NCBI GenBank assembly: GCA_958295695.1
Contig: OY282363.1
Span: 2,050,225 to 2,114,224 of the forward strand
Length of the DNA: 64,000 bases
Direction of reading: 5' to 3'
Source of the DNA: an uncultured Alphaproteobacteria bacterium
GTDB taxonomy: Bacteria > Pseudomonadota > Alphaproteobacteria > SP197
In this document: in pieces, positions 43,155 to 52,238 of the stretch
How positions within the stretch are numbered: the first letter of the stretch is position 1
Layout of the letters: every line of letters begins with the position of its first letter
The notes under the pieces: generated by a model
Told to the model about the DNA's origin: nothing
Database searches by the model: none
The model's input: only the letters and a program-made list of their open reading frames with translations
Program-made: the position numbers and the translations under genes

Positions 43155-44324
43155 ATGGACATGGCCCTGACGGCGGACGACCGCGATGTCCGGGAGCGCG
43201 CCCGCGCGTTCGCGCGCGGGTTCCTCCATCCCCACGAGGAGGAGCTCGACGAGAACAACGGCCTGCCCGACGCGACCGAGGCGGCCATCCGCCAAGGCGT
43301 GCTCGATCACGGCCTCAACGCCATCAACCACGCCCGCGAGGTCGGCGGCCAGCAGATGACGGTCGTGCAGCAGTGCCTCGTCAACGAGGAGGTCGGCAAC
43401 GCCACCAACGCGCTCTGGAGCCGGGTCTGGCAGCCGCCGATCTGCCTCAGGGACGGCACGCCCGAGCAGATCGAGACGTATCTGGCGCCCGCCTGCCGGG
43501 GCGAGATCTCCGTGTCGTTCTGCACCTCGGAGCCGGCGGCCGGCTCCGACGCCGGCGGCGTGAAGACCTCCGCGCGGCTCGACGGCAACCGCTACGTCAT
43601 CGACGGCGAGAAGTGCTTCGCCAGCTCCGCGGAATACGCCGACGTCAACCTCCTCACGACCGTCGTGGACGGCGACCCCGCGAAACCCACGCTCTTCCTG
43701 GTCGACAAGGGAACGGAAGGCTTCAATGTCCGGCGCCTCCCCCGCTTCGCGCAGCGCTCCGGACACGGCCATCCCGAACTCGACATCGTCGATATGCGCG
43801 TTCCGGCCACCCAGATGCTGGGCGAGATCGGGCAGGGCTTCGAGCTCACCAAGGACTGGTTCGTCGAGGCGCGCCTGGGGATCGCCGCGCGCAGCATCGG
43901 CATGGCCGTGCGCGCGAGCGAGCTGGCGCTGGGGTGGTCGCGGGAGCGCGAGCAGTTCGGCCGGGCCATCATCGGCTTCCAGGCCGTCGAGTTCATGCTG
44001 GCCGAGATGGCGGCCGACATCATGGCCGGGAAGTCCATGCTGTACCGCACGGCCCAGGAGATCGATTCCGGCCTCGACCGCAAGACCGCGCACGCCAAGG
44101 CGAGCGCCGCCAAGTATTTCTGTTCGGAGGCCGGGTTCCGGGTGGTGGACAAGGCCGTCCAGATCTTCGGGGGACGCGGCGTCATGTGCGAGAACCCGGT
44201 CGAGCGCCTGACCCGGGACGTGCGCCTGGAGCGCATCTGGGAAGGCACGTCCGAAATCCAGAAGGTGGTGATCGGCGGCCAGATCAAGAAGCGCGGCCTC
44301 GACATGTACACCGGCTGGGACTGA
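43155..44324 (+). CDS. Acyl-CoA dehydrogenase
   Basis: A 389-residue FAD enzyme of the acyl-CoA dehydrogenase superfamily. It shows the FAD/substrate motif FCTSEPAAGSDAGG, the mid-domain DGEKCFASSAEYAD, and the C-terminal helical domain with QIFGGRGVMCENPVERLTRDVRLERIWEGTSEIQ in parts; the Glu of WEGTSEIQ is the usual catalytic base. It introduces a 2,3-double bond into an acyl-CoA and passes electrons to an acceptor. It heads an operon in which the next gene encodes an FrhB-like flavo-FeS protein, a possible electron acceptor in place of ETF (inference). Confidence 0.88.
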   Translation: MDMALTADDRDVRERARAFARGFLHPHEEELDENNGLPDATEAAIRQGVLDHGLNAINHAREVGGQQMTVVQQCLVNEEVGNATNALWSRVWQPPICLRDGTPEQIETYLAPACRGEISVSFCTSEPAAGSDAGGVKTSARLDGNRYVIDGEKCFASSAEYADVNLLTTVVDGDPAKPTLFLVDKGTEGFNVRRLPRFAQRSGHGHPELDIVDMRVPATQMLGEIGQGFELTKDWFVEARLGIAARSIGMAVRASELALGWSREREQFGRAIIGFQAVEFMLAEMAADIMAGKSMLYRTAQEIDSGLDRKTAHAKASAAKYFCSEAGFRVVDKAVQIFGGRGVMCENPVERLTRDVRLERIWEGTSEIQKVVIGGQIKKRGLDMYTGWD

Positions 44325-44346
44325 GCGCCGGACACGGCGCGGGCCG

Positions 44347-45615
44347 ATGGCGGACATGGACCATCCCCGAAACCTGCGGGAGATCGTCGAGAACGGGCTG
44401 TGCCTGGGTTGCGGCCTGTGCCAGTCCCTCGCCGGCGAGGACCGCGTCCGGATGGACTGGGTCGATCCGCCGGGGCGGCTGCGTCCCCGCATCCGCGAGC
44501 CGCTCGACGACGCCACCGAGGAGGCCATCCTCGCAAGCTGCCCCGGCGCGTTGCTCGACGAGCCGCTCGACCGCGAGCGCAACGGGCCCGACGCCCGCGA
44601 AGATCCGTCGTTCGGCCCCTGGATCGGGGTCTGGAAGGGCCATGCGAGCGATCCCGAAATTCACCATATGGCGTCCTCGGGCGGCGCGCTCTCGGCGCTC
44701 GGCGTCTACCTGGTCGAAAGCGCCAAGGTCGATTTCATCTACCACGTGAAAGCCGACGAGAACCGGCCCATGCGGTCGCGCAGCCATGTCTCGACGAACC
44801 GCGCGGAGGTGCTGGAGGGCGCGGGCTCGCGCTACGGCCCCGTCGCCCCGCTCGACCGCCTCCACGAGCAGCTCGACAAGGGCAGGCCCTTCGCGGCGAT
44901 CGGCAAGCCGTGCGACATCTCCGGCGTCCACAACCTGCGCAAACTCGATCCGCGCGTCGACGAACTCGTGCGCTACACGCTGGCCTTCTCCTGCGGCACG
45001 TTCGCGGACCTCCAGTGCTCGCGCCGGATGCTGGAGCGGACCGGATTCCCGGGAGGGGAGAACGGCGAGGACAACCTCTCGCTGTTCCGCTACCGCGGAT
45101 ACGGCTGCCCGGGCCCGACCCGCGCCGTCGACAAGGACGGCAACGTCTACGACGAGACCTATCTCGACTTCTGGTACGGCCCCCACGGCTGGACGCACCA
45201 GTTCCGCTGCAAGATCTGCGCGGACCCCACCGGCGAGGCGACCGACGTCTCGGTGGCCGACGCCTGGCCCGGCGGCGGGCCGACGGAAGAGGAATGGGGC
45301 GGCTACAGCACGTTCATCAGCCGCACGCCCCGGGGCGACGCGCTGATGCGGGAGGCCATCGACGAAGGCGTCCTCGCCGTCGAGGAGCACGGGATCGAAC
45401 TGATGTACGACGTGCAGCCCCACCAAGCCGTGAAGAAGCAGGGGCTCAACGCCCGTCTGAAGGCCATCCGGGACAGCGGCTTCCCGGAGCCGGTCTTCCG
45501 CAACCTGCGGCTCGACGAAGCCCAGGCGCAGCGGGACCGGCGGTTCTTCGACGACAACTACGAAGGGACGAGAGCGAGGATCGGGAAGGGCGCGAACCGT
45601 GAACGCCTCGCCTGA
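44347..45615 (+). CDS. Coenzyme F420 hydrogenase/dehydrogenase beta-subunit-like (FrhB/HCAR) flavo-FeS protein
   Basis: A 422-residue protein. The N-terminus holds a ferredoxin-type motif CLGCGLCQSL with a further cysteine in ASCPGALL, the four-Cys pattern of an FrhB-type 4Fe-4S cluster. The central FrhB N domain includes MASSGGALSALG and the C-terminal domain includes AIGKPCDISGVHNL, AFSCGTF and FRCKICADPTGEATDVSVADAW. The family uses FAD and FeS to reduce F420, chlorophyll intermediates or other acceptors; bacterial members are mostly uncharacterised. It sits between acyl-CoA dehydrogenase and acyl-CoA synthetase genes, overlapping the latter by 17 bp. Confidence 0.82.
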   Translation: MADMDHPRNLREIVENGLCLGCGLCQSLAGEDRVRMDWVDPPGRLRPRIREPLDDATEEAILASCPGALLDEPLDRERNGPDAREDPSFGPWIGVWKGHASDPEIHHMASSGGALSALGVYLVESAKVDFIYHVKADENRPMRSRSHVSTNRAEVLEGAGSRYGPVAPLDRLHEQLDKGRPFAAIGKPCDISGVHNLRKLDPRVDELVRYTLAFSCGTFADLQCSRRMLERTGFPGGENGEDNLSLFRYRGYGCPGPTRAVDKDGNVYDETYLDFWYGPHGWTHQFRCKICADPTGEATDVSVADAWPGGGPTEEEWGGYSTFISRTPRGDALMREAIDEGVLAVEEHGIELMYDVQPHQAVKKQGLNARLKAIRDSGFPEPVFRNLRLDEAQAQRDRRFFDDNYEGTRARIGKGANRERLA

Positions 45616-47704
45616 CCCGGCGTCGAGGGCGCGGCGGCGCCGGAACCTCAAGCGTCTCGTCAACGCCCGCTCCATCGCGTTCATCGGCGGCGACATGGCC
45701 GCGGGCGGGATCGCCTATTGCCGGGCGGTCGGCTTCTCCGGCGACATCTGGGCCGTCAATCCGAACCGGACGGCGCTCGAGGGCGTGCCCTGCGCGCCGT
45801 CGGTCGACGACCTGCCCGGCGTTCCCGACGCGAGCTGGGTGGCGGTCTCCGCCGAACGCGCCATCGACGCCATCGCCAGGCTCAACGCGATGGGTTCGCC
45901 CTCGGCCGCGGTCTACACGGCGGGCTTCTCGGAGACCGGCGACGGCGCGCTGGAGCGGCGGCTCGTCGAGGCGGCCGGCGACATGGCCGTCGTCGGACCC
46001 AACTGCATGGGAGTCGTGAACTATCTCGACGGCGTGCCGGTCGCCCTCACCCCGGATCTGGGGACCGAACGACCCGAACACGGCGTCGCGCTCGTCGCCC
46101 AGAGCGGCACGATGATCGGGAACATGGTCAACAGCGGACGCTCGCTTCCGGTCAGCCACCTGTTCAGCATGGGAAACCAGGCGGTCACGGAGATCGCCGA
46201 CGCGATCGACGTCCTGGCCGACGACGCGCGCGTCGACGCCATCCTGCTTTACGTCGAAGGACTGCGCGACGCCGGAGCGTTCGCCAGGGCGGCCGCGCGC
46301 GCGTTCGACCGGGGCAAGACGATCGTCGCGATGAAGGCCGGCGCTTCCGAGACGGGGCGGGACGTCGCCATGTCCCACACGGGCTCCCTCGCCGGGCCGC
46401 CGGAACTCTACGACGCCCTGTTCGATCGCCTCGGCATCGTCAAGGTCGAGACGTTTCCCGAGCTGCTGGAGATGAGCAAGCTCTTCGCCTTCGATGGCGC
46501 GCCCAGGGGCAACCGCCTGATGGTGGAGACCTGCTCGGGCACGGATTCGGGCTATTGCGCCGACCTCGCCGAACGCCATGGCGTGGTCCTGCCGAAGCTC
46601 GACGGCGAAGCGCGCGAGGCCGTCGAACGAGTCATTCCGGCCATCGCCACGCCCGCCAATCCCCTCGACGTCACCATGGAGCAGTGGGGCGACCGGGAGG
46701 CCCAGGCGACATCGCTCATCGCCCTGCTGCGGCAGCCGAGCGACGCGGCGGCGCTGGTCATCAACCTGCCCCTGCGCGGCGAGACCTCCAGCTTCGACCC
46801 GGCGATCGAGGCCATGCTGGACGTGAAGGCCGCCACGGACCTTCCCTGCTACGTCATCACGAATCTCCCGGAAGGCGCGCCGGAACGGGTCCGCAAGCTG
46901 CTGTTCGCGCACGGCGTCATACCCCTGCAAGGCATGGAGGACGCGATGTCCTGCATCGGCAGGGCCGCGCGCTACGCCGCCGAGCGCGAAAGGCTGCGGG
47001 CCGCGGGCGGGCCGGACGTCCGGCTCCTGAACGGCCGCGCGCCGGGCGCCGCGACGCTGCTCGACGAAGCGGAGAGCAAGGCGCGCCTCCGGTCCCGCGG
47101 CGTCGCCGTTCCGTCCTCGGAGCTCTGCGGCGGTCCCGGCGAGGCGGTCGCGGCGGCGGAGCGCCTGGGGTATCCGGTGGTCCTGAAGGGGCGCGGCGCC
47201 GGCCTGGCGCACAAGTCGGAACTCGGCGCCGTCGCGGTCAACCTCGGCGACGCCGCGGCGGTGCGGCGGGCCGCCGACGCGGTCGGCCGGGCGCCGGGCG
47301 CCGACGCGCTGCTGGTCGAGGAGATGGTGACCGACGGCGTGGCCGAGACGATCGTCGGCGTCACGCGCGACCCCACCCTGGGGCTGGGACTCGTCGTCGG
47401 CATGGGCGGCGTTCTCGCGGAGCTCCTGCGCGACCGCGCGACCCTGCTCCTGCCCACGCGCCGCGAAGCCGTCGAGGACGCCGTGGCCGGGCTCCGCGGC
47501 TACCCGTTGCTGACGGGCTACCGGGGCCGTCCGGCGGGCGACGTGGCGGCCCTGACCGAGACGGTCATGGCGGTCGCCCGCTTCGCCGAGGACCATGCCG
47601 AAAGCCTCGTCGAGCTCGATCTGAACCCGGTCGTCGTCCGGCCCGCCGGCAAGGGCGCGGTCGCCGTGGACGCGCTGCTGCGGATCGCGGAACCTTCGGC
47701 GTGA
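45599..47704 (+). CDS. ADP-forming acyl-CoA synthetase (acetate-CoA ligase type, fused alpha-beta)
   Basis: A 701-residue protein beginning at GTG 45599. The N-terminal CoA-binding Rossmann domain includes SIAFIGGDMAAGG and VVGPNCMGVVN. The succinyl-CoA-ligase-like domains carry the phospho-His motif MSHTGSLAG. The C-terminal ATP-grasp domain runs from EAESKARLRSRGVAVP through VLKGRGAGLAHKSELGAV to LVELDLNPVVV. Such enzymes interconvert acyl-CoA plus ADP and acid plus ATP. Overlaps on both sides (17 bp upstream, GTGA downstream) place it firmly in the acyl-CoA operon. Confidence 0.88.
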   Translation: MNASPDPASRARRRRNLKRLVNARSIAFIGGDMAAGGIAYCRAVGFSGDIWAVNPNRTALEGVPCAPSVDDLPGVPDASWVAVSAERAIDAIARLNAMGSPSAAVYTAGFSETGDGALERRLVEAAGDMAVVGPNCMGVVNYLDGVPVALTPDLGTERPEHGVALVAQSGTMIGNMVNSGRSLPVSHLFSMGNQAVTEIADAIDVLADDARVDAILLYVEGLRDAGAFARAAARAFDRGKTIVAMKAGASETGRDVAMSHTGSLAGPPELYDALFDRLGIVKVETFPELLEMSKLFAFDGAPRGNRLMVETCSGTDSGYCADLAERHGVVLPKLDGEAREAVERVIPAIATPANPLDVTMEQWGDREAQATSLIALLRQPSDAAALVINLPLRGETSSFDPAIEAMLDVKAATDLPCYVITNLPEGAPERVRKLLFAHGVIPLQGMEDAMSCIGRAARYAAERERLRAAGGPDVRLLNGRAPGAATLLDEAESKARLRSRGVAVPSSELCGGPGEAVAAAERLGYPVVLKGRGAGLAHKSELGAVAVNLGDAAAVRRAADAVGRAPGADALLVEEMVTDGVAETIVGVTRDPTLGLGLVVGMGGVLAELLRDRATLLLPTRREAVEDAVAGLRGYPLLTGYRGRPAGDVAALTETVMAVARFAEDHAESLVELDLNPVVVRPAGKGAVAVDALLRIAEPSA

Positions 47705-48489
47705 CCGCCTCGAAAATCTTCAGGCCGGGACTGCTCGAGGGCGCGCACGCGTTCATCACGGGCGGCGGCACCGGGATCGGCTTCGGCTGCGCGCGGGAAC
47801 TCGGTCTGCTGGGCGCGCGCGTGACCCTCGCCGCGCGGCGCGAAACCGTGCTCGGGCGCGCCGCCGAACGCCTCGGGGCGGAGGGCATTGACGCGGCTTG
47901 GTACGCCCTCGACATCCGCGATAACGAGGCGGTCGAGGCCGTGACGGAACGGACGCTCGCCGAGCGCGGCTTGCCCGACCACCTGGTCAACAACGCCGGC
48001 GGGCAGTTCGCGGCCGGGGCCGACGACATCTCCGCGAACGGGTTCCGCGCCGTGATCGACCTCAATGTGCAAGGCACGTGGCAGATGAGCAGCGCCTTCG
48101 CGCGGGCCCACCGGAAAGCCGGCGTCGGCGGCCGGATCCTCAACATGGTCTTCTCCCATACCGACGCCATGGAACGCTTCGCCCACGCGGCCGCCGCGCG
48201 GGCCGCGGTCGTCAATCTGACGCGGACGCTTGCGCTGGAATGGAGCGGACATGGAATCCTGGTCAACGCCATCGGACCCGGCCCGGTCCGGACGGAAGGG
48301 ATGGAGCAGTACGACGAGGGAGACAGCGGCGAAGCGCGCATCCCTCTCCTGCCGGTGCCGCGTTGGGGAACGCCCGAGGACATCGGCTGGCTCGCGGCCT
48401 ATCTCCTGTCGCCCGCCGGCGACTGGATCACCGGAAGCTACATCGCGGTCGATGGCGGCGCGCGGCTTGCCGACGTGCGCCGGGGATAA
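47701..48489 (+). CDS. SDR family oxidoreductase (enoyl-/dienoyl-CoA reductase-like)
   Basis: A 262-residue classical-type SDR: nucleotide motif AFITGGGTGIGFGCARELG, VNNAGGQF, and the C-terminal VDGGARLAD. The usual Tyr-x3-Lys is absent; the matching stretch is ERFAHAAAARAAVVNLTRTLALEWS, as in the PECR/DECR branch that reduces enoyl- or dienoyl-CoA. With its neighbours this fits acyl-CoA turnover. The GTG start overlaps the previous stop (GTGA at 47701-47704). It is the last gene of the four-gene operon. Confidence 0.8.
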   Translation: MTASKIFRPGLLEGAHAFITGGGTGIGFGCARELGLLGARVTLAARRETVLGRAAERLGAEGIDAAWYALDIRDNEAVEAVTERTLAERGLPDHLVNNAGGQFAAGADDISANGFRAVIDLNVQGTWQMSSAFARAHRKAGVGGRILNMVFSHTDAMERFAHAAAARAAVVNLTRTLALEWSGHGILVNAIGPGPVRTEGMEQYDEGDSGEARIPLLPVPRWGTPEDIGWLAAYLLSPAGDWITGSYIAVDGGARLADVRRG

Positions 48490-48506
48490 GGCGGGCCGGA
48501 CACACT

Positions 48507-48989
48507 CTACGCCGCGACCGCGATCAAGGTGGCCAGGCCCCAGACGAGGGCCTTCATGTGGGTCGGATGGCCGAAGGCGCCGTACCAGTAGCAGAACCAC
48601 TGGCCGCCGATCAGGAACGAGGCCCAGACTCCCGTGAACGCCACCGCGCCGACCAGGGCCACGTCCCGCGCCGTTTCGCGATCGACCGCGCCGAAGAAGG
48701 CCAGCGTCAGGCACGCCGCGCCGGCCCAGAGCAACAGCGACGCCACGCATTCGGCGAACACCGCCAGAGCGAAGACGATACGGACGGCCCCCGCGTCGGT
48801 GACCGCGCGATGGCCGACCTCCGCCCTCACCTCGGGCCAGTCCTCGAGGGCTTCGAGCGCGAGGACGCGGGCGACCTCGTCGCGGTTGATCGACGGATGG
48901 AAGATGTTGTCGAGGGCTCCCAGCGAGAGCCAGGCCGCCGGCAAGGCCATCACGAACGCCTGAACGAGGACGAGGACCCCGGAGTCCAT
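48507..48989 (-). CDS. DUF2165 family small integral membrane protein
   Basis: A 160-residue protein with four hydrophobic segments and the DUF2165 features: an N-terminal helix followed by LGALDNIFHPSINRDEVARVL, and a late IGGQWFCYWYG in the third to fourth helix. Function unknown. It is convergent with the SDR gene, 17 bases apart, and is in line with the dioxygenase gene upstream, from which it is separated by 8 bases, so the two are probably co-transcribed. Confidence 0.78.
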   Translation of the reverse strand: MDSGVLVLVQAFVMALPAAWLSLGALDNIFHPSINRDEVARVLALEALEDWPEVRAEVGHRAVTDAGAVRIVFALAVFAECVASLLLWAGAACLTLAFFGAVDRETARDVALVGAVAFTGVWASFLIGGQWFCYWYGAFGHPTHMKALVWGLATLIAVAA

Positions 48990-48997
48990 CGCCGGCT

Positions 48998-49858
48998 TCA
49001 GCCGACTGGCGCGTCGTGGCTCGGCGCCCTCTCCTCGACCCCGGCGTAGAAGAAGGCGTCCGTGTCGCGCGGCATGGCGTCGATGGCCGCGAGCCGGCCG
49101 GGATCGAAGTCGAAGGCCGGCTCCGGTTCGGGGCGGAAATGGCCGAACCGGTCCTCGCCCCGGACCAGACGCGCGTAGTCGACCGGGCCGGTCACCTGCT
49201 TCATGTTCGGCCTGATGTAGCGCAGCGCGAGGCCGATCCGGCGGTTGTCGGTCCGGTTCGCGCTCGAGGCGTGAAACAGGCCGCCGTGATGCAGGGAGAT
49301 CTGCCCGGCCCGCAGCGCCGCCGTGACGGCCTTCGACTCGTCGACCTCGACATCGAGGACCTGTCCGCGCGAGAGCTGGTTGTCGTCCTTCCAGGTGTCG
49401 CGATGCGCCTTCAGGCCGGACGTGTGGGAGCCGGGGATGAAGCGCATCGCGCCGTTCTCGGGCGTGGCGTCGCCGATCGCGACCCAAGCCGTCAGTTCAT
49501 GCGCTTCGTCGTCCAGCCCCCAGTAGCGCAGATCCTGATGCCAGCTCACGAAGTCGGCCGTGCGGGGCTCCTTGATGAAGAAGCCGGCGGCCCAGAGCAT
49601 GATGTCGGGGCCCAGCACGGATTCGACGGGGTCCAGCACGCGCGGGTCGGCGACCAGCTCGTCGACCTCGCGGATCGGCAGGTGCGGAGCGCTGAACATG
49701 TACCGGACCGTGCCGCCGACATGCCCGGCGCGGGCCTGGGCCTTTCCGACGGCAAGGCGCAGCGCCTCGGCCTCGTCCGGACGGAGAACATCGAGAGGAA
49801 ACAGGAAGCCGTCCCGCCAGTAGGCGGCCACCCGATCCTCGCCCAACGCGGCCGGCAT
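48998..49858 (-). CDS. Phytanoyl-CoA dioxygenase (PhyH) family protein
   Basis: A 286-residue Fe(II)/2-oxoglutarate oxygenase. The facial triad is visible: VSWHQDLRYWG gives His and Asp, and FHASSANRTDNRRIGLALRY gives the distal His and the 2-oxoglutarate-binding Arg. GAMRFIPGSH is typical of the ectoine-hydroxylase / PhyH group. Substrate unknown; some relatives act on quaternary amines or halogenated compounds. A second member of the family lies at 54328. Confidence 0.85.
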   Translation of the reverse strand: MPAALGEDRVAAYWRDGFLFPLDVLRPDEAEALRLAVGKAQARAGHVGGTVRYMFSAPHLPIREVDELVADPRVLDPVESVLGPDIMLWAAGFFIKEPRTADFVSWHQDLRYWGLDDEAHELTAWVAIGDATPENGAMRFIPGSHTSGLKAHRDTWKDDNQLSRGQVLDVEVDESKAVTAALRAGQISLHHGGLFHASSANRTDNRRIGLALRYIRPNMKQVTGPVDYARLVRGEDRFGHFRPEPEPAFDFDPGRLAAIDAMPRDTDAFFYAGVEERAPSHDAPVG

Positions 49859-49915
49859 CGCTCGTCTTCCTCCACGGTCCGGAAACGTTAGGGCGTGGGG
49901 CCGCGGCCGGAAAGC

Positions 49916-51022
49916 TCAATGTGCGGCCGGCGCCGATCCCGTTCCGTCGCGGCTCCCGGACGTCTCGGTCGCGAGATTCATCGCGCGCCAACGCAACATG
50001 CCGCCCGGAAGGTTGGCCAGCTTCGGGAACCCCGCCTCGCGCAACAGGGTCGTCGCCTGGGCCGACCGTCCGCCCGCCCGGCAGACCGCGACGACTGGCT
50101 TGCGCCTGTCGAGCTCGTCCGCGCGATCGACCAGTTCGCCCAGCGGGACGAGGAGCGCGCCGGGGATGCGGCCCAGCGGTCCGTGGAACTCGTTTTCCTC
50201 GCGCACATCGAGAATCTGCACGTCGCCCAGATGCTCCTCGACCCATTCGGGCGGAATTTCCCAGACGCCCGCGAAGGTCAGGTTGAGAGGACCCCAATCC
50301 GGACTCTCGTCGGGGATGTCGCAAGCGTCGGGCCGGCCGCAGCGCAGGTTCGCCGGGACGGCGATGTCCATCCGCTTGGGGTGCGGCAGGCCCAGATTGT
50401 CCATGAAGCCGCGGAAATCGCGGCACGAGAGCTCGCCCCCCAGCCGCGGGTTGTGACGACGCTCCTCGCCGACGCTGCTGACCGTCAATCCCCTGTAATC
50501 GTGGCCGGGATAGAGCAGGCAGTCGTCCGGCAGCGAGAAGATCTGTTCGCGCACGGAGCGGTAGAGCCGCTCGGCGCTGCCTCCCTGGAAGTCGGTCCGG
50601 CCGCAGCCGCGGATCAGCAGGCAGTCCCCGGTGAACGCCATGGAACGGTCGTGCAGCACGAACGTCAGGCAGCCAGCCGTGTGGCCGGGCGTGGCCCGCG
50701 CGACGACATGGCCGGCGCCGAAGCGGACACGGTCGCCGTGGCCCAGCAGCCGGTCCGCGCCGTCCGCGCCGCCGGCCTCCGACACCGCGATCCCGCCGCC
50801 GAACCTCTCCTTCAGGAGCCAGGCGCCGGTGACGTGATCGGCGTGGATGTGGGTTTCGAGCGTGGCGACGAGCGTCAGGTCGAGCTCGTCGATCAGCGCC
50901 GAATCGCGGCGCGACTGTTCGAACACCGGGTCGATGACGACCGCCTCGCGCGTCGCGCCGCACGCGAGCACGTAGGTGTAGGTCGACGAAGGCGGATCGA
51001 ACAGTTGGCGGAACAGGATCAT
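49916..51022 (-). CDS. Persulfide dioxygenase-rhodanese fusion (ETHE1-PRF type)
   Basis: A 368-residue two-domain protein. Residues 1-235 form an ETHE1-type metallo-beta-lactamase domain with mononuclear iron ligands (THIHADHVTGA, PGHTAGCLTF, FTGDCLLIRGCGRTDFQ, YPGHDYRG). Residues about 265-350 form a rhodanese domain whose active-site cysteine lies in VAVCRAGGRSAQA. The fusion type couples glutathione persulfide oxidation to sulfite with thiosulfate formation. It indicates sulfide or thiol detoxification. It is not in an obvious operon. Confidence 0.87.
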   Translation of the reverse strand: MILFRQLFDPPSSTYTYVLACGATREAVVIDPVFEQSRRDSALIDELDLTLVATLETHIHADHVTGAWLLKERFGGGIAVSEAGGADGADRLLGHGDRVRFGAGHVVARATPGHTAGCLTFVLHDRSMAFTGDCLLIRGCGRTDFQGGSAERLYRSVREQIFSLPDDCLLYPGHDYRGLTVSSVGEERRHNPRLGGELSCRDFRGFMDNLGLPHPKRMDIAVPANLRCGRPDACDIPDESPDWGPLNLTFAGVWEIPPEWVEEHLGDVQILDVREENEFHGPLGRIPGALLVPLGELVDRADELDRRKPVVAVCRAGGRSAQATTLLREAGFPKLANLPGGMLRWRAMNLATETSGSRDGTGSAPAAH

Positions 51023-51088
51023 GGCGGCGGCGTCCCATTCGATACGAAGAAGGCCGGTCCAGTCCGCGAGGCGGCGCGAGAGCGGCCG

Positions 51089-51871
51089 TCAGGCCCTGGT
51101 CGCGAACATGTGGACATGCCGGAGCGCTCCGTTCGCGAGCGCCTTGAAGCGCATGGCGCTCGCCTCGATCCGGGCCTGGAACTTGTCCTCGCCCAGGGCT
51201 TCGCGCAGCGGCCCCGCGTCCGGGCCGGTCACGAACGCGACCTCGCGTTCGGCGGCGGCGGCCGAGAGGCTCGTGTGGTCGCGGACGGTCGCGTCGATCA
51301 GCCCCGCCGCCTCGTAGGCGGAAGTGTAGGCCCCCAGCGTCCCGAAGTGGAAGCTCAGCCCGTAGGACTTCATCGCGGCGATCCAGTCGTCGTAGAGCCT
51401 GGCGCGCCCGTCGCCGGTCCCGCCTGCGACGAAGTCGGCGCAGAGCAGACGGCCGCCCCGCTTCAGGACCCGCGCCGCCTCGGCGAAGACCGCGTGCTTG
51501 TCCTCGATGTGGCAGACGACATCCTTGATGAAAACCGCGTCGAAAGCCGCGTCGCCGAACGGGAACGGCCCGGGCCCGACCGCCCGGAAGGCGATCCGGC
51601 CGGAAAGCCCCCTGGCCTCGGCGGCGGCGCGGGCCCGCTCGACGAGGTCCGCCGCGATGTCGACGCCGGTGACGCGGGCGGCGCCGAACTCGTCCGCCAG
51701 CATGAGCGAGGCCCCGCCGAGGCCGCAGCCCATGTCGAGCACATGGCGGCCCGCGAGATCGACCCCGTCGAGGAACACCGCCATCTCGTCGGGTCCGCCC
51801 GGCGACAGGAACCCCTCGCCATAGAGCGCCTGCATGCCTTCGATCACGCGGTCGCTGTACTGCGTCGCCAA
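51089..51871 (-). CDS. Phosphoethanolamine N-methyltransferase-like SAM methyltransferase
   Basis: A 260-residue class I methyltransferase. YSDRVIEGMQALYGEGFLSPGG is the opening typical of PMT-like phosphoethanolamine methyltransferases, followed by motif I (VLDMGCGLGGASLMLA), VTGVDIAADLVERAR and FIKDVVCHIEDK. I place the start at TTG 51871 because a GGAGG ribosome site precedes it by five bases and the conserved sequence begins six residues later; any ATG start would cut into it. It may feed phosphocholine synthesis, consistent with other choline-related genes in the window. Confidence 0.75.
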   Translation of the reverse strand: MATQYSDRVIEGMQALYGEGFLSPGGPDEMAVFLDGVDLAGRHVLDMGCGLGGASLMLADEFGAARVTGVDIAADLVERARAAAEARGLSGRIAFRAVGPGPFPFGDAAFDAVFIKDVVCHIEDKHAVFAEAARVLKRGGRLLCADFVAGGTGDGRARLYDDWIAAMKSYGLSFHFGTLGAYTSAYEAAGLIDATVRDHTSLSAAAAEREVAFVTGPDAGPLREALGEDKFQARIEASAMRFKALANGALRHVHMFATRA

Positions 51872-52040
51872 ATCCGCCTCCGCCCGGCTTGCCGGCGGCA
51901 ATCTATGGCGCGTCCGCCCCTGACGGAAGCGCCATGGTTCCCTTGTCGCTCGCGGCGGCCGGCCTCCAGCGCGCCGGAGGGCTTGTCCGAGGCCGGCGAC
52001 GGATTGCTCCCTGTCCCGCGAGGGCGTATCACACGCCGCC

Positions 52041-52130
52041 GGACGGGTGGCCGAGCGGTCGAAGGCGGCGGTCTTGAAAACCGTTGGGGGCGCAAGTCCC
52101 TCGGGGGTTCGAATCCCTCCCCGTCCGCCA
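52041..52130 (+). tRNA. tRNA-Ser (anticodon TGA)
   Basis: A class II tRNA of 87 bases plus encoded CCA. Acceptor GGACGGG (52041-52047) pairs with CCCGTCC (52120-52126), discriminator G, CCA at 52128-52130. The anticodon loop is CTTGAAA with TGA, and a long variable arm (GGGGGCGCAAGTCCCTC) and T-arm GGGTTCGAATCCC follow. This reads UCN codons. Confidence 0.96.
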
Positions 52131-52238
52131 CATCCACGCCCTGACCCGCTCATATCGTTCGATTTTCCCGAAACGCCCAGGATCGTTCCAAAGTTCGAAC
52201 CGCTCGACGGCCCGCGCCTCGGTCCCCATGCTCCCGCC

